Below are positions 54,077 through 61,955 of a stretch of DNA of 64,000 nt, piece after piece. The DNA lies in NCBI RefSeq assembly GCF_000015165.1, contig NC_009485.1:2768001-2832000 (forward strand), given 5' to 3'. The translations under genes were made by a program, and so were the position numbers. The notes under the pieces were generated by a model. It ran no database searches. It saw only the letters and a program-made list of their open reading frames with translations, and was not told the DNA's origin. The stretch is from Bradyrhizobium sp. BTAi1 (GTDB taxonomy: Bacteria; Pseudomonadota; Alphaproteobacteria; Rhizobiales; Xanthobacteraceae). Each line of letters starts with the position of its first letter. The stretch's first letter is position 1.

Positions 54077-55352
54077 GAGAAGAGATCATATCATCGTCGT
54101 CGGGGCCGGCGCTGCGGGCCTGATCGCGGCGCGCGAGCTCGTCTCCGCCGGCCGGAAAGTAACCGTCCTCGAAGCCCGCGATCGTTGCGGCGGCCGTATC
54201 CATCCGCTCGCCGAAAGCTCCTTCGGCTACAGAGCGGATGCCGGCGCTGAATTCATCCATGGCGAGGCGCCGGTGACCTATCAGCTGCTGGCCGAGGCCG
54301 GGCTGACAGCGCAGCCCGTCGACGGCGCGCGCTGGCATGTCGAGAACGGGACCTTCTCCTCCGACGATCCGTCCGACCGGGAGATGACGAGGCTGCACGA
54401 GGTGCTCGCCAGGCTCGATCACGATCTCACCGTGACCGCGCTGCTTGAGCGCCATTTCGCCGGCGCGCAGTTTGCCAGCCTGCGCAAATCCGTGCTCGGC
54501 ATGGTGCAAGGCTACGACGCCGCCGACCCCGATCGCGCCAGCGTGTTCGCATTGCGCGACGAGTGGATGGGCGGCCACCGTGGCGGCCAGGCCCGCGTCG
54601 TCGGCGGTTACGGGGCGCTGGTCGATGATCTCGAAGCCACGTGCCGCGGGCGTGGCGTCACGTTCGCGTTCGAATCCGTCGTGGCGGCGGTCGAGAGTGC
54701 AGAGGGCGTTGCGATCGTGCATTGCGCCGACGGACGCACGTTTCGCGGCGATGCGGTCATTCTGACCGTGCCGCTGCCGCTGCTGCGGACCATCGCGCTG
54801 CCGGCGGCGATGCACGGGCAGGTGGCGGCTGCCGCCGACATCGGGTTTGGCAACGTGATCAAGCTGCTGCTGCGCTTCGAGCGGCGCTGGTGGATGGCGA
54901 TTCCGGCGCGCGATCTGTCGGACATGCTATTCCTGTTGTCCGATGCCGCGGTGCCGGTGTGGTGGACGCAGCACCCGAGCGATCGTGACGTGCTGACCGG
55001 CTGGCTGGCTGGGCCGCCGACGCATGCGTTCGCGGCGCTCGACGAGCATGCGCTGATCGAGGTCGGACTTGCAGCACTTGCCGATATCTTCGCGAAGCCC
55101 GTGAACCTTCTCAGGCGGGATCTCACGGCGGCGCATGTGACCGATTGGGCAAAGGACCCGTTTGCGCGCGGCGCCTATTCCTATGCGACGCTCGCCACGC
55201 GGACCGCACAGGACGTGCTGACACGTTGGGATGGCGGGCCGGTGCTGATCTCCGGTGAGGCGCTCTATCGCGGGCGCGATATGGGCACCGTCGAAGCGGC
55301 TCTGGCGAGCGGGCGACAGACGGCGCGAACGATCCTGAAGATAGATACATAA
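54069..55352 (+). CDS. FAD-dependent amine oxidase family protein
   Basis: Flavoprotein of 427 residues. The N-terminal FAD motif is IIVVGAGAAGLIAARELVSAGRKVTVLEARDRCGGRI, followed by GYRADAGAEFIHGE. The C-terminal FAD loop is PVLISGEALYRGRDMGTVEAALASGRQTA. These are the features of monoamine and polyamine oxidases. It starts inside the preceding RibD-like gene, so the pair is translationally coupled. The amine substrate is not known. Confidence 0.88.
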   Translation: MAERRDHIIVVGAGAAGLIAARELVSAGRKVTVLEARDRCGGRIHPLAESSFGYRADAGAEFIHGEAPVTYQLLAEAGLTAQPVDGARWHVENGTFSSDDPSDREMTRLHEVLARLDHDLTVTALLERHFAGAQFASLRKSVLGMVQGYDAADPDRASVFALRDEWMGGHRGGQARVVGGYGALVDDLEATCRGRGVTFAFESVVAAVESAEGVAIVHCADGRTFRGDAVILTVPLPLLRTIALPAAMHGQVAAAADIGFGNVIKLLLRFERRWWMAIPARDLSDMLFLLSDAAVPVWWTQHPSDRDVLTGWLAGPPTHAFAALDEHALIEVGLAALADIFAKPVNLLRRDLTAAHVTDWAKDPFARGAYSYATLATRTAQDVLTRWDGGPVLISGEALYRGRDMGTVEAALASGRQTARTILKIDT

Positions 55353-55470
55353 TGTCGCGCGACCGTCACATGTGTCGTGCGGACGTCACATGCGCGTCAG
55401 CCAGGACCGATAAGCGGTACCCCCGTTAAGAATGAGCGCGCGAAGGTTGCGCGACCTGGGGGGCCATCAC

Positions 55471-57705
55471 ATGCATTCGAAGAGTTGTCTCCGAGCGCTG
55501 TCGGGCGCTGCGCTCGCGGCTTTGCTTGCGGCGATTTCGACGCCAGCGTGGACGGCAGATCATGACGCACATGGTGATCGCGCATTCCATGATCATGACG
55601 GCGATCGCGACCGTGACGATGACCGTGATCACGACCGGCAGGGCCGGAGATCGCCACGTGTGGTGCTGATCTCGCTCGACGGCGCGAAGCCCGACTTCAT
55701 CGAGAAGTTCATCGCGGAGGGCGTTCTGCCGCGCGACGGCGGGCTGGCGCGGCTGAGCCGCCGCGGGGCCGTGGCCAAGCAGAACATCACGGCGTCACCC
55801 TCGCTGACGGCGGTGTCGCATATCGAGATCGCGACGGGATCCACGGCGGTCCACAACGACATTCCCTCGAATACGTTCCAGGCGATTGCGGCTCCGATCA
55901 CGTCCAGCATCAGCGGCTTCGCCGCGCCGATCGGCGGCTACCGCCTGAGCCCGCTCGGGCCGAGCCCGCAGCCGACCGCGCAGCCGCTGTGGGTGCAATT
56001 GCGTCAGCACGGCAAGAAGGTGGTCACCGCGACCTGGCCGGGCGGCGACGGCGCCGACATCTCCATCAACAGCACGGTGGTGCAGCAGGCCGAGCCGACC
56101 CGCGTCACCGACTACACGGTGCCGTTCGGCGCGTTCGGCGGTCTCTCGGCCCAGGGCTTCTCGCTGTCGCGCAGCGATTTCGTGTCGGATCCGGCGGTTG
56201 TCGCAGCATTGCAGTCGGCTGGACATTCCTCCTACAGCCCTGTGCTGGTCACCGCTCAGCCGATCGAGACCTTCTCCTGCGCGTCGGCCGCGCCCGCGAC
56301 TTGTACGGCGGCAGCGACGCTCGACCTTAAATATGCGATCCGTGTTGCCGCGATCGACACCACCAATGACGGCAAGGTGAACTACGACACATTGGTGTTC
56401 TTCGATGTGACGCGCGGCATCGCCGCGGGTCCGTTCCAGGCTCCTTCCACGGGACCGGCCTTCGCCAGGCTGGGCGGCGAGAATGCGCCGTTCTTCTTCG
56501 AAGGCAGCGGCGCCAAGGTCGGCACGGCCTATTTCGTCTCGGCGCTGGCTCCGGATCTGTCGGTGGTGCGGTTCGCCCGTTACGGCGCCAACTACATCCC
56601 GCGCAATGCTCCAGTTCTGGCCGATGTCGAAGATATCAACACTAATATCGGTTTCTGGCGTCCGCAGGCCGATTTCCGCATTCCCGAGCGGCTGAGCCCC
56701 GGCTTCACCAGCTTCCCCGATGTCGAGATCGAGGCAATGTTCGAGGATATGGTGAAGACCTTCGTGCGCTATCAGGCGGCGATCGGCGAGCGCGCGATCC
56801 GCAAGCACCGCGATGCTGACCTCGTCATGATCTATATCGAGCAGCCGGACGGCTCCGAGCACCAGTTCCTGCTGACCGATCGTCGCCAGGGCACCAACCC
56901 GAAGGACCCGCACTCGATCGGTGCCAACCAGGATGCAGCCAAGGTCGCGCGCTACGCGTCCTATATTCGTGCGGCGTATCAAGCGGCCGACAACGCGGTG
57001 AAGCGCATTGCCGACACGGCCGGCCGCGATAGCAACGTCATCGTGGTGTCCGATCACGGCTTCGCCCCGTTCCACACATCGGTGAGCATGCTCAACATCC
57101 TCCGCAATGCCGGCATCGATACGTCGAAGCTCGCGATCCGCACCTCGGGGCCTGCCGTCAACATTTATGTCAACCTGCAGAATCGCGAGGCGGGCGGCAC
57201 CGTCGATCCGGCGAGCTACAACGCGCTGGTGACGCAGGTCGCCAATGCCGTCAAGAACGCGGTCGATCCCAATCCGAAGTTCAACACGTCGCTCAAGGAC
57301 GGACGTCTGTTCACGGTGGTCGAGAGCCGGCCGCTGCAATGCGACGCTGGCACGGGGCTGTGCACCAGCAAGGCCATCGGCCAGGATTTCGGTGACGTCT
57401 TTGCGCTGATGGCTCCGGGCTACAATTTCGACGGCATCCAGAGCCCCGGCGTGGCCCGCCTCGGTGACGCCGCGTTCAACGCGACCACGACCGTGCTGTC
57501 GATGCCGAACTTCTATGGCGCCCACGGCCACGATCCTCTGCTGTCGGAGATGAGTGCGACGTTCATCGCGGCCGGGCCCGACATCCGCGAGGGCGCGACC
57601 ATCCGGCGCATGCGCAACATCGACGTGGCGCCGACCATCATGAGGATCCTGGGTGTCAAGCCGCAGCAGGTCGATGGCGAGGTCCTGCACCACATTCTGC
57701 GCTGA
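55471..57705 (+). CDS. Secreted alkaline phosphatase/nucleotide pyrophosphatase-type phosphodiesterase
   Basis: Exported enzyme of 744 residues. A signal peptide (ALSGAALAALLAAISTPAWTA) is followed by a His/Asp-rich low-complexity stretch (about residues 30-60). The NPP-type core has VVLISLDGAKPDFIEKF, the nucleophile Thr in PSLTAVSHIEIATG, VIVVSDHGFAPFHTSV and YGAHGHDPLLSEMSATFIAAG. These supply two-metal ligands for cleavage of phosphodiester or phosphonate bonds in the periplasm. An in-frame start 13 codons upstream exists, but the ATG after a GGGGGG-rich site precedes the signal peptide directly. Confidence 0.88.
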   Translation: MHSKSCLRALSGAALAALLAAISTPAWTADHDAHGDRAFHDHDGDRDRDDDRDHDRQGRRSPRVVLISLDGAKPDFIEKFIAEGVLPRDGGLARLSRRGAVAKQNITASPSLTAVSHIEIATGSTAVHNDIPSNTFQAIAAPITSSISGFAAPIGGYRLSPLGPSPQPTAQPLWVQLRQHGKKVVTATWPGGDGADISINSTVVQQAEPTRVTDYTVPFGAFGGLSAQGFSLSRSDFVSDPAVVAALQSAGHSSYSPVLVTAQPIETFSCASAAPATCTAAATLDLKYAIRVAAIDTTNDGKVNYDTLVFFDVTRGIAAGPFQAPSTGPAFARLGGENAPFFFEGSGAKVGTAYFVSALAPDLSVVRFARYGANYIPRNAPVLADVEDINTNIGFWRPQADFRIPERLSPGFTSFPDVEIEAMFEDMVKTFVRYQAAIGERAIRKHRDADLVMIYIEQPDGSEHQFLLTDRRQGTNPKDPHSIGANQDAAKVARYASYIRAAYQAADNAVKRIADTAGRDSNVIVVSDHGFAPFHTSVSMLNILRNAGIDTSKLAIRTSGPAVNIYVNLQNREAGGTVDPASYNALVTQVANAVKNAVDPNPKFNTSLKDGRLFTVVESRPLQCDAGTGLCTSKAIGQDFGDVFALMAPGYNFDGIQSPGVARLGDAAFNATTTVLSMPNFYGAHGHDPLLSEMSATFIAAGPDIREGATIRRMRNIDVAPTIMRILGVKPQQVDGEVLHHILR

Positions 57706-57850
57706 ATGGTGCGCAGCGTCGGTGCGGGGCGCATGGGCCCCGCACCGGCCACGGTCCTGCGCCGGCGCCGCCCGGGGCACGGCGTTGCGACCGCGTTGAA
57801 GCCGTCCTATCGTCGACCGGTCATCACCTGATCACGACAGGAGGATCGTC

Positions 57851-58237
57851 ATGCTCGATCACGTCGGCTTTCCCGTCTCGGACTTTGCCCGCAGCAAGGC
57901 CTTCTATGCGGCCGCGCTGGCCCCGCTCGGTTATGTGCTGATGATGGAGATCTCCGACGCGCAGACCGGCGGGCACGGCGATCATGCCGGATTCGGCGAT
58001 GGCCGCCCGGATTTCTGGATCGGCACTGGCGGCACGGCCGCAACGGCGACGCATATTGCCTTCCACGCCAAGGATCGCGCCACGGTCGACGCCTTCTACC
58101 GCGCGGCCATCGCAGCAGGCGGCCGTGACAATGGCGCGCCGGGGCTGCGGCCGCATTATCACGCGCATTATTACGGCGCGTTCGTGCGCGATCCCGACGG
58201 CAACAATGTCGAGGCGGTCTGTCACATGCCGGCGTGA
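57851..58237 (+). CDS. VOC family (glyoxalase-fold) protein
   Basis: Protein of 128 residues with a single vicinal-oxygen-chelate fold. MLDHVGFPVSDFARSKAFYAAALAPLGY opens the first half, and HIAFHAKDRATVDAFYRAAIAAGG with HYHAHYYGAFVRDPDGNNVEAVCH forms the second, including probable metal-binding His and Glu. An AGGAGG site precedes the ATG. Related proteins are lyases, dioxygenases or resistance proteins; none can be chosen here. It is convergent with the LysR gene. Confidence 0.86.
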   Translation: MLDHVGFPVSDFARSKAFYAAALAPLGYVLMMEISDAQTGGHGDHAGFGDGRPDFWIGTGGTAATATHIAFHAKDRATVDAFYRAAIAAGGRDNGAPGLRPHYHAHYYGAFVRDPDGNNVEAVCHMPA

Positions 58238-58262
58238 GACCGACGGCTCGCGCGGCCGTCGG

Positions 58263-59195
58263 TCACACCGTGACCGGCATGTGCTCGGCGGCCGCGGCGA
58301 GGCTCGGCGCGACCACGATCTCGAGCTGCTGACGCAGCCAGCGGTGCATCGGATCGTCGTGGTGGCGCAGATGCCAGACCATGTACATCGGCATTGCCGG
58401 GCAGGGGACCGGCACCGGTGCCACCGCGAGACCGCGGAGCATATAGGCGCGCAGCAGGCTCGGCAGCGTCGCGATCATGCGGCTGCCGCGCAGGAACGGG
58501 CCGACGCCGCCGAAGCCCGGCACTTGTGCGACGAAGCGCCGGACAATGCCGCGCTCGGCAAACACCTCGTCAATGTCGAGTCGGCGCCGCGGCTCATACA
58601 GCACCGTGACATGGTCGCTCGCCAGATAGTCCTCGAGAGATTGCGGCGGCTCGCGCTGGCTGGAATCGTAGAACACGCGGTAGCTGTCCTCGAACAGCCG
58701 CTTCTGCAGGATGTCGCTGCCCTCGGGTGGGCGGGGGGTGATGATCAGCTGACAATGTTCCTCGCGCAGCATGTCGGGCGTGGGGGCGCCGGAGGGGATG
58801 ACGCGAAGGCTCAAGCCGGGCGCCTGGGCGCGGGCGTAGCGGAGCAGGGACGGCAGCAGCAGGTCGCGCTGCAGGTCGTTGGCGGCGATCGTCACCTGCG
58901 CCGAGACCTGCGCCGGATCGAACGCTGCGGCATGCGAGAAGCTGCGGAGATCGTCGAGCAAAGCGCGCGCCCGCAGCGCCAGCAATTGCGCATGAGCGGT
59001 CGGCACGATACCACGGCCGGATTTGACGAATAGCGGATCGCCGGTGATCGCGCGCAGCTTGTCGAGCAGGTGGCTGACCGCCGATTGCGTCACGCCGAGC
59101 CGCTGCGCGGCGCGCGTCACCGAGCCCTCCTCGATGACGGCGAGCAGCAGCTGCAGCAGGTGGCCGTCGAGGTCCAAATGATCGAATTGGCTCAT
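58263..59195 (-). CDS. LysR family regulator divergent from the second LigA/LigB pair
   Basis: Regulator of 310 residues. The HTH is LLQLLLAVIEEGSVTRAAQRLGVTQSAVSHLLDKLRAI, typical of the NodD/LinR-like branch, and the effector domain follows (AQVTIAANDLQRDLLLPSLL; LSLRVIPSGAPTPDML; FERGIVRRFVAQVPGF-like region). The ATG at 59195 was chosen over a 63-codon upstream extension because it begins just before the HTH. It is divergent from the dioxygenase genes and probably controls them. Confidence 0.9.
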   Translation of the reverse strand: MSQFDHLDLDGHLLQLLLAVIEEGSVTRAAQRLGVTQSAVSHLLDKLRAITGDPLFVKSGRGIVPTAHAQLLALRARALLDDLRSFSHAAAFDPAQVSAQVTIAANDLQRDLLLPSLLRYARAQAPGLSLRVIPSGAPTPDMLREEHCQLIITPRPPEGSDILQKRLFEDSYRVFYDSSQREPPQSLEDYLASDHVTVLYEPRRRLDIDEVFAERGIVRRFVAQVPGFGGVGPFLRGSRMIATLPSLLRAYMLRGLAVAPVPVPCPAMPMYMVWHLRHHDDPMHRWLRQQLEIVVAPSLAAAAEHMPVTV

Positions 59196-59267
59196 GGATC
59201 GGATCGGGCGCGCGGCCTTTATTGATGCTGTCGAAGCGCGATACTGGCGGCACGACGCCGGCCGCCT

Positions 59268-59281
59268 TTGATCCAGATCAA
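59268..59281. promoter_or_regulatory. FNR/FixK-type box
   Basis: TTGATCCAGATCAA is a perfect TTGAT-N4-ATCAA box, the consensus of FNR/FixK regulators. It is centred about 42 bases before the LigA-like start and 79 before the LysR start. It is nested inside 8-bp arms CGGCCGCC (59259-59266) and GGCGGCCG (59287-59294). Confidence 0.5.
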
Positions 59282-59316
59282 GCGCGGGCGGCCGAAACAT
59301 CACAGGGGAGGTCAAG

Positions 59317-59670
59317 ATGTCCGCCACGTCAGCCCGGCAGCCCGTGCCCGGCACCACCATCTTCGACGGCGAGCAGGCCCGCAAAGGCTACGCGCTCAAC
59401 AAGATGTGCTACTCGTTCAATGACGCGGCCAACCGCAAGGCCTTCGTCGCCGACGAAGACGCCTATTGCACCAAGTTCGGCCTCAACGCGCAGCAGCGCG
59501 CGGCGATCAAGCACCGCAACGTGCTGGAGCTGATCGAAGCCGGCGGCAACGCCTATTACCTCGCCAAGTTCGCCGGCATTTTCGGCCTGGACATGCAGGA
59601 TATCGGCGCGCAGCAGACCGGACTCACCAAGGATCAGTTCAAGGCCAAGCTTCTGGCGGCCAGGGGGTAA
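59317..59670 (+). CDS. LigA-like extradiol dioxygenase alpha subunit (second copy)
   Basis: Small helical subunit of 117 residues, related to the LigA in this window (PGTTIFDGEQARKGYALNKMCYSFN; IEAGGNAYYLAKFAGIFGLDMQDIGAQQTGLT). GGGGAG lies 6 bases before the ATG. It is followed 5 bases later by the beta-subunit gene. Its sequence differs enough from the lig copy to suggest a different substrate, such as gallate, or a different protocatechuate regime. Confidence 0.87.
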   Translation: MSATSARQPVPGTTIFDGEQARKGYALNKMCYSFNDAANRKAFVADEDAYCTKFGLNAQQRAAIKHRNVLELIEAGGNAYYLAKFAGIFGLDMQDIGAQQTGLTKDQFKAKLLAARG

Positions 59671-59675
59671 TCATC

Positions 59676-60512
59676 ATGGCAAAGATCGTCGGCGCAATCA
59701 CCACCTCCCACGTTCCGGCCATCGGCGGCGCGATCGCCAAGGGGCTGCAGCAGGATCCCTATTGGAAGCCGTTCTTCGATGGCTTCCCGCATGTGCGCGA
59801 GTGGCTCGCCAAGGTGAAGCCGGATGTCGTGGTGCTGGTCTATAACGACCACGGGCTCAATTTCTTCCTCGACAAGATGCCGACCTTCGCGGTCGGCGCC
59901 TGCGACAGCTACAGCAATGCCGACGAAGGCTGGGGCATTCCGCAGACCGCGCCGTTCAAGGGCGACAGCGAATTATCCTGGCACCTGATCGAGCATCTGG
60001 TGAAGGAGGATTTCGATCTCACCACCTGCCAGGAGATGGTGGTCGATCACGCTTTCACTCTGCCGATGGCGTTGTGCTGGCCGGACCAGAAATGGCCAGT
60101 GCGCGTGGTGCCGGTCGTCGTCAACACAGTGCAGGCGCCGCTGCCCTCGGCCGCGCGCTGCTACAAGCTCGGTCAGGCGCTGGCGCGCGCCATCGAATCC
60201 TGGCCGAAGGACGAGCGGGTGGTCGTCATGGGCACCGGCGGCCTGTCGCACCAGCTGGACGGCGAGCGCGCCGGCTTCATCAACAAGGATTTCGACGAGA
60301 CGTTCATGGCCAGCATGGTCGACGATCCCGCCTGGGCGACGAAGTACTCGACCACTGAGCTCGTGGAGCTGTCAGGCACGCAGGGCGTCGAACTCCTGAA
60401 CTGGATGGTCGCGCGCGGCGCCCTGCCGGAGAAGGTGCGCAAGGAGCATTCCAACTACCACATTCCGATCTCCAATACGGCCACCGGGCTGATGGTGCTG
60501 GAGCCGGTGTAG
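59676..60512 (+). CDS. LigB-like class III extradiol dioxygenase beta subunit (second copy)
   Basis: Catalytic subunit of 278 residues. The iron ligands can be placed in [13 protein letters not shown] and YNDHGLNFF, the catalytic His in GTGGLSHQLDGERAG, and the C-terminal Glu region is TTELVELSGTQGVELLNW. The overall plan follows LigB at 25846, but the two share only part of their sequence. No ring-cleavage product enzymes (LigC, LigI) lie beside it, so it must rely on the lig operon or on other genes. An in-frame extension upstream overlaps the alpha gene; the ATG at 59676 after GGGGG is preferred. Confidence 0.89.
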   Translation: MAKIVGAITTSHVPAIGGAIAKGLQQDPYWKPFFDGFPHVREWLAKVKPDVVVLVYNDHGLNFFLDKMPTFAVGACDSYSNADEGWGIPQTAPFKGDSELSWHLIEHLVKEDFDLTTCQEMVVDHAFTLPMALCWPDQKWPVRVVPVVVNTVQAPLPSAARCYKLGQALARAIESWPKDERVVVMGTGGLSHQLDGERAGFINKDFDETFMASMVDDPAWATKYSTTELVELSGTQGVELLNWMVARGALPEKVRKEHSNYHIPISNTATGLMVLEPV

Positions 60513-60748
60513 CCTCGTCCTGGACGGCGATGATCGGGAGCTGTGCCGCCGACTTTCATGGCGCAGCACCGCTCCCGGATCGCCGCTTTGCCGCCGCGAT
60601 GCGACGGCAAAGCTGGTGCGGGACGACAGCGGAACGTGCTGCGCGGACGCGCCTCATCTCCGCGGTCATTCCGGCGACCGACGCGAACCATGCCGCGATA
60701 CAGTCGGGAACGTTGCGGCCAGTGGCCGCTCAGGACACAGCGATTGAC

Positions 60749-60765
60749 CGCGGCGGTTCGCCGCG
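60749..60765. terminator. Hairpin at the end of the DUF3861 gene
   Basis: CGCGGCG/CGCCGCG with a 3-base loop, 2 bases beyond the DUF3861 stop. There is no T-tract. The rest of the 255-base gap to the dioxygenase gene is featureless. Confidence 0.4.
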
Positions 60766-60767
60766 AG

Positions 60768-61094
60768 CTACGCTTGCGCCTGCTGCGCCGGGGCCTCCTG
60801 GGTCTCCTGGGTCTTGGCGCCCGATTTCAACTTTGTCATGAACGCCTTGAACGCCGGGCCGAACTCGGCGAACAGCGGTTCGCCGCGATGGTTCAGCATC
60901 ACGCCGCCGAGCAGCTTCAGCCCGGTGACGAACGCCTTGCTCTCGTTCTGGTCGAACAAGCCGCGGCGCTGGACGCGCGCGACGATCTCGTTGAGATCGT
61001 CATGGTTGGTGAAGGTGAAGTCGTAGCTGCGGCCGGCGCTGCCGTCGGCGCTTGGGGTGATGTCGGTCACTTCGATGGCGTAGGCGTGGGGCAT
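60768..61094 (-). CDS. DUF3861 family protein
   Basis: Protein of 108 residues matching the short DUF3861 family (MPHAYAIEVTDI; RSYDFTFTNHDDLNEIVARVQRRGLFDQNESKAFVTGLKLLGGVMLNHR). The C terminus is an Ala/Gln/Glu tail not usual for the family core. GGAGG lies 6 bases before the ATG. It follows the PadR gene by 33 bases in the same direction, so it is probably controlled by it. Function unknown. Confidence 0.85.
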   Translation of the reverse strand: MPHAYAIEVTDITPSADGSAGRSYDFTFTNHDDLNEIVARVQRRGLFDQNESKAFVTGLKLLGGVMLNHRGEPLFAEFGPAFKAFMTKLKSGAKTQETQEAPAQQAQA

Positions 61095-61127
61095 CGGTTG
61101 CCTCCTTGTGCAAGAGGGGGGGACTGA

Positions 61128-61838
61128 TCAGGTTGCGGTGCCCTCGTCATCGCCCTGGATCTCGGCGATGGCGCGGGTGAGAATGTCGCTGACGCGGTTG
61201 GCTTCCGCATCGCTCCAGCCGGGACGGTGCATCTTGAGCGCCATCTTCAGCGTCTGCACCGCCTGCAGCACCGGCTCGGGCGGGCGCATGCCGCCCATCG
61301 TGCGCGCCATGATCCGCATCCGGCTGAGCAGGCCCTCGATCGCGGCGGCGTCGTCCTTCAATGCTTGGCGTCCGGCGTCGGTGATCGCGAACAGCTTCTT
61401 GCCGCCCTCCGACGCTGCCGCTTCGATCTGGCCCATGTCCTCGAGCAGGCTGAGGATCGGATAGACCGACCCCGGGCTCGGCGAGTAGGCGCCGCCGACC
61501 AACTGCTCGACGGCCTTGATCAGCTCATAGCCATGGCGCGGCTTCTCGCCGATCAGCCACAGCAGCAGGCTGCGCAGGTCGCCGGGCCCGAAGAAGCGAC
61601 CGCCGCCGCCCCGCCCGAACTCGTCGCGACCGCCGCGGCGGCCGTCGCGCTCGAACAGCCCATGTCCGCGGTGCCGGCCGAAGCCTGGGCCGCGTTCTCC
61701 AAGCCGAACCTCCTCGCAGCTTTCGTCAGAACGATGCTGGCCGTGGCGATGGCCTGGGTGGTGGCCGCGATGGCCCCAGCCGCGGACCTCGCGGTCGTCG
61801 TCAAAACCCGGGCGGCCGAATGTCCAATGATGTCTCAT
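61128..61838 (-). CDS. PadR family regulator with His/Gly-rich N-terminal extension
   Basis: Regulator of 236 residues. The first 80 or so residues are rich in His, Gly and Arg (many HG and HR pairs) and may bind metal. The winged helix follows (LRSLLLWLIGEKPRHGYELIKAVEQLVGGAYSPSPGSVYPILSLLEDMGQIE), then a helical dimerisation segment. A consensus promoter and AT-rich palindromes overlap the start, which suggests autorepression. It lies between the RND pump, whose 3' end is 117 bases upstream, and DUF3861. Confidence 0.88.
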   Translation of the reverse strand: MRHHWTFGRPGFDDDREVRGWGHRGHHPGHRHGQHRSDESCEEVRLGERGPGFGRHRGHGLFERDGRRGGRDEFGRGGGGRFFGPGDLRSLLLWLIGEKPRHGYELIKAVEQLVGGAYSPSPGSVYPILSLLEDMGQIEAAASEGGKKLFAITDAGRQALKDDAAAIEGLLSRMRIMARTMGGMRPPEPVLQAVQTLKMALKMHRPGWSDAEANRVSDILTRAIAEIQGDDEGTAT

Positions 61839-61895
61839 ACGATATGATCTCCGTTTCGTACGAACGATATATCGTTATGTCGTATCGTTTGTCAA
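61835..61895 (-). promoter_or_regulatory. Promoter and operators of the PadR gene
   Basis: On the minus strand TTGACA (plus 61890-61895), an 18-base spacer and TATATC (plus 61866-61871) form a strong promoter. The perfect palindrome AACGATATATCGTT (61863-61876) covers the -10. A second dyad TCATACGATATGA (61835-61847) covers the start codon. Confidence 0.65.
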
Positions 61896-61955
61896 TGCGC
61901 CGGTGTCGAGTTTACGAAACCGGCGCCAAGTGTCTGATAAAGAAACTGTTTTCAC

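Noticed and set aside
55795..57780. Minus-strand frame of 661 codons
   Set aside because: It is antisense to the phosphodiesterase and has no domain or ribosome site.
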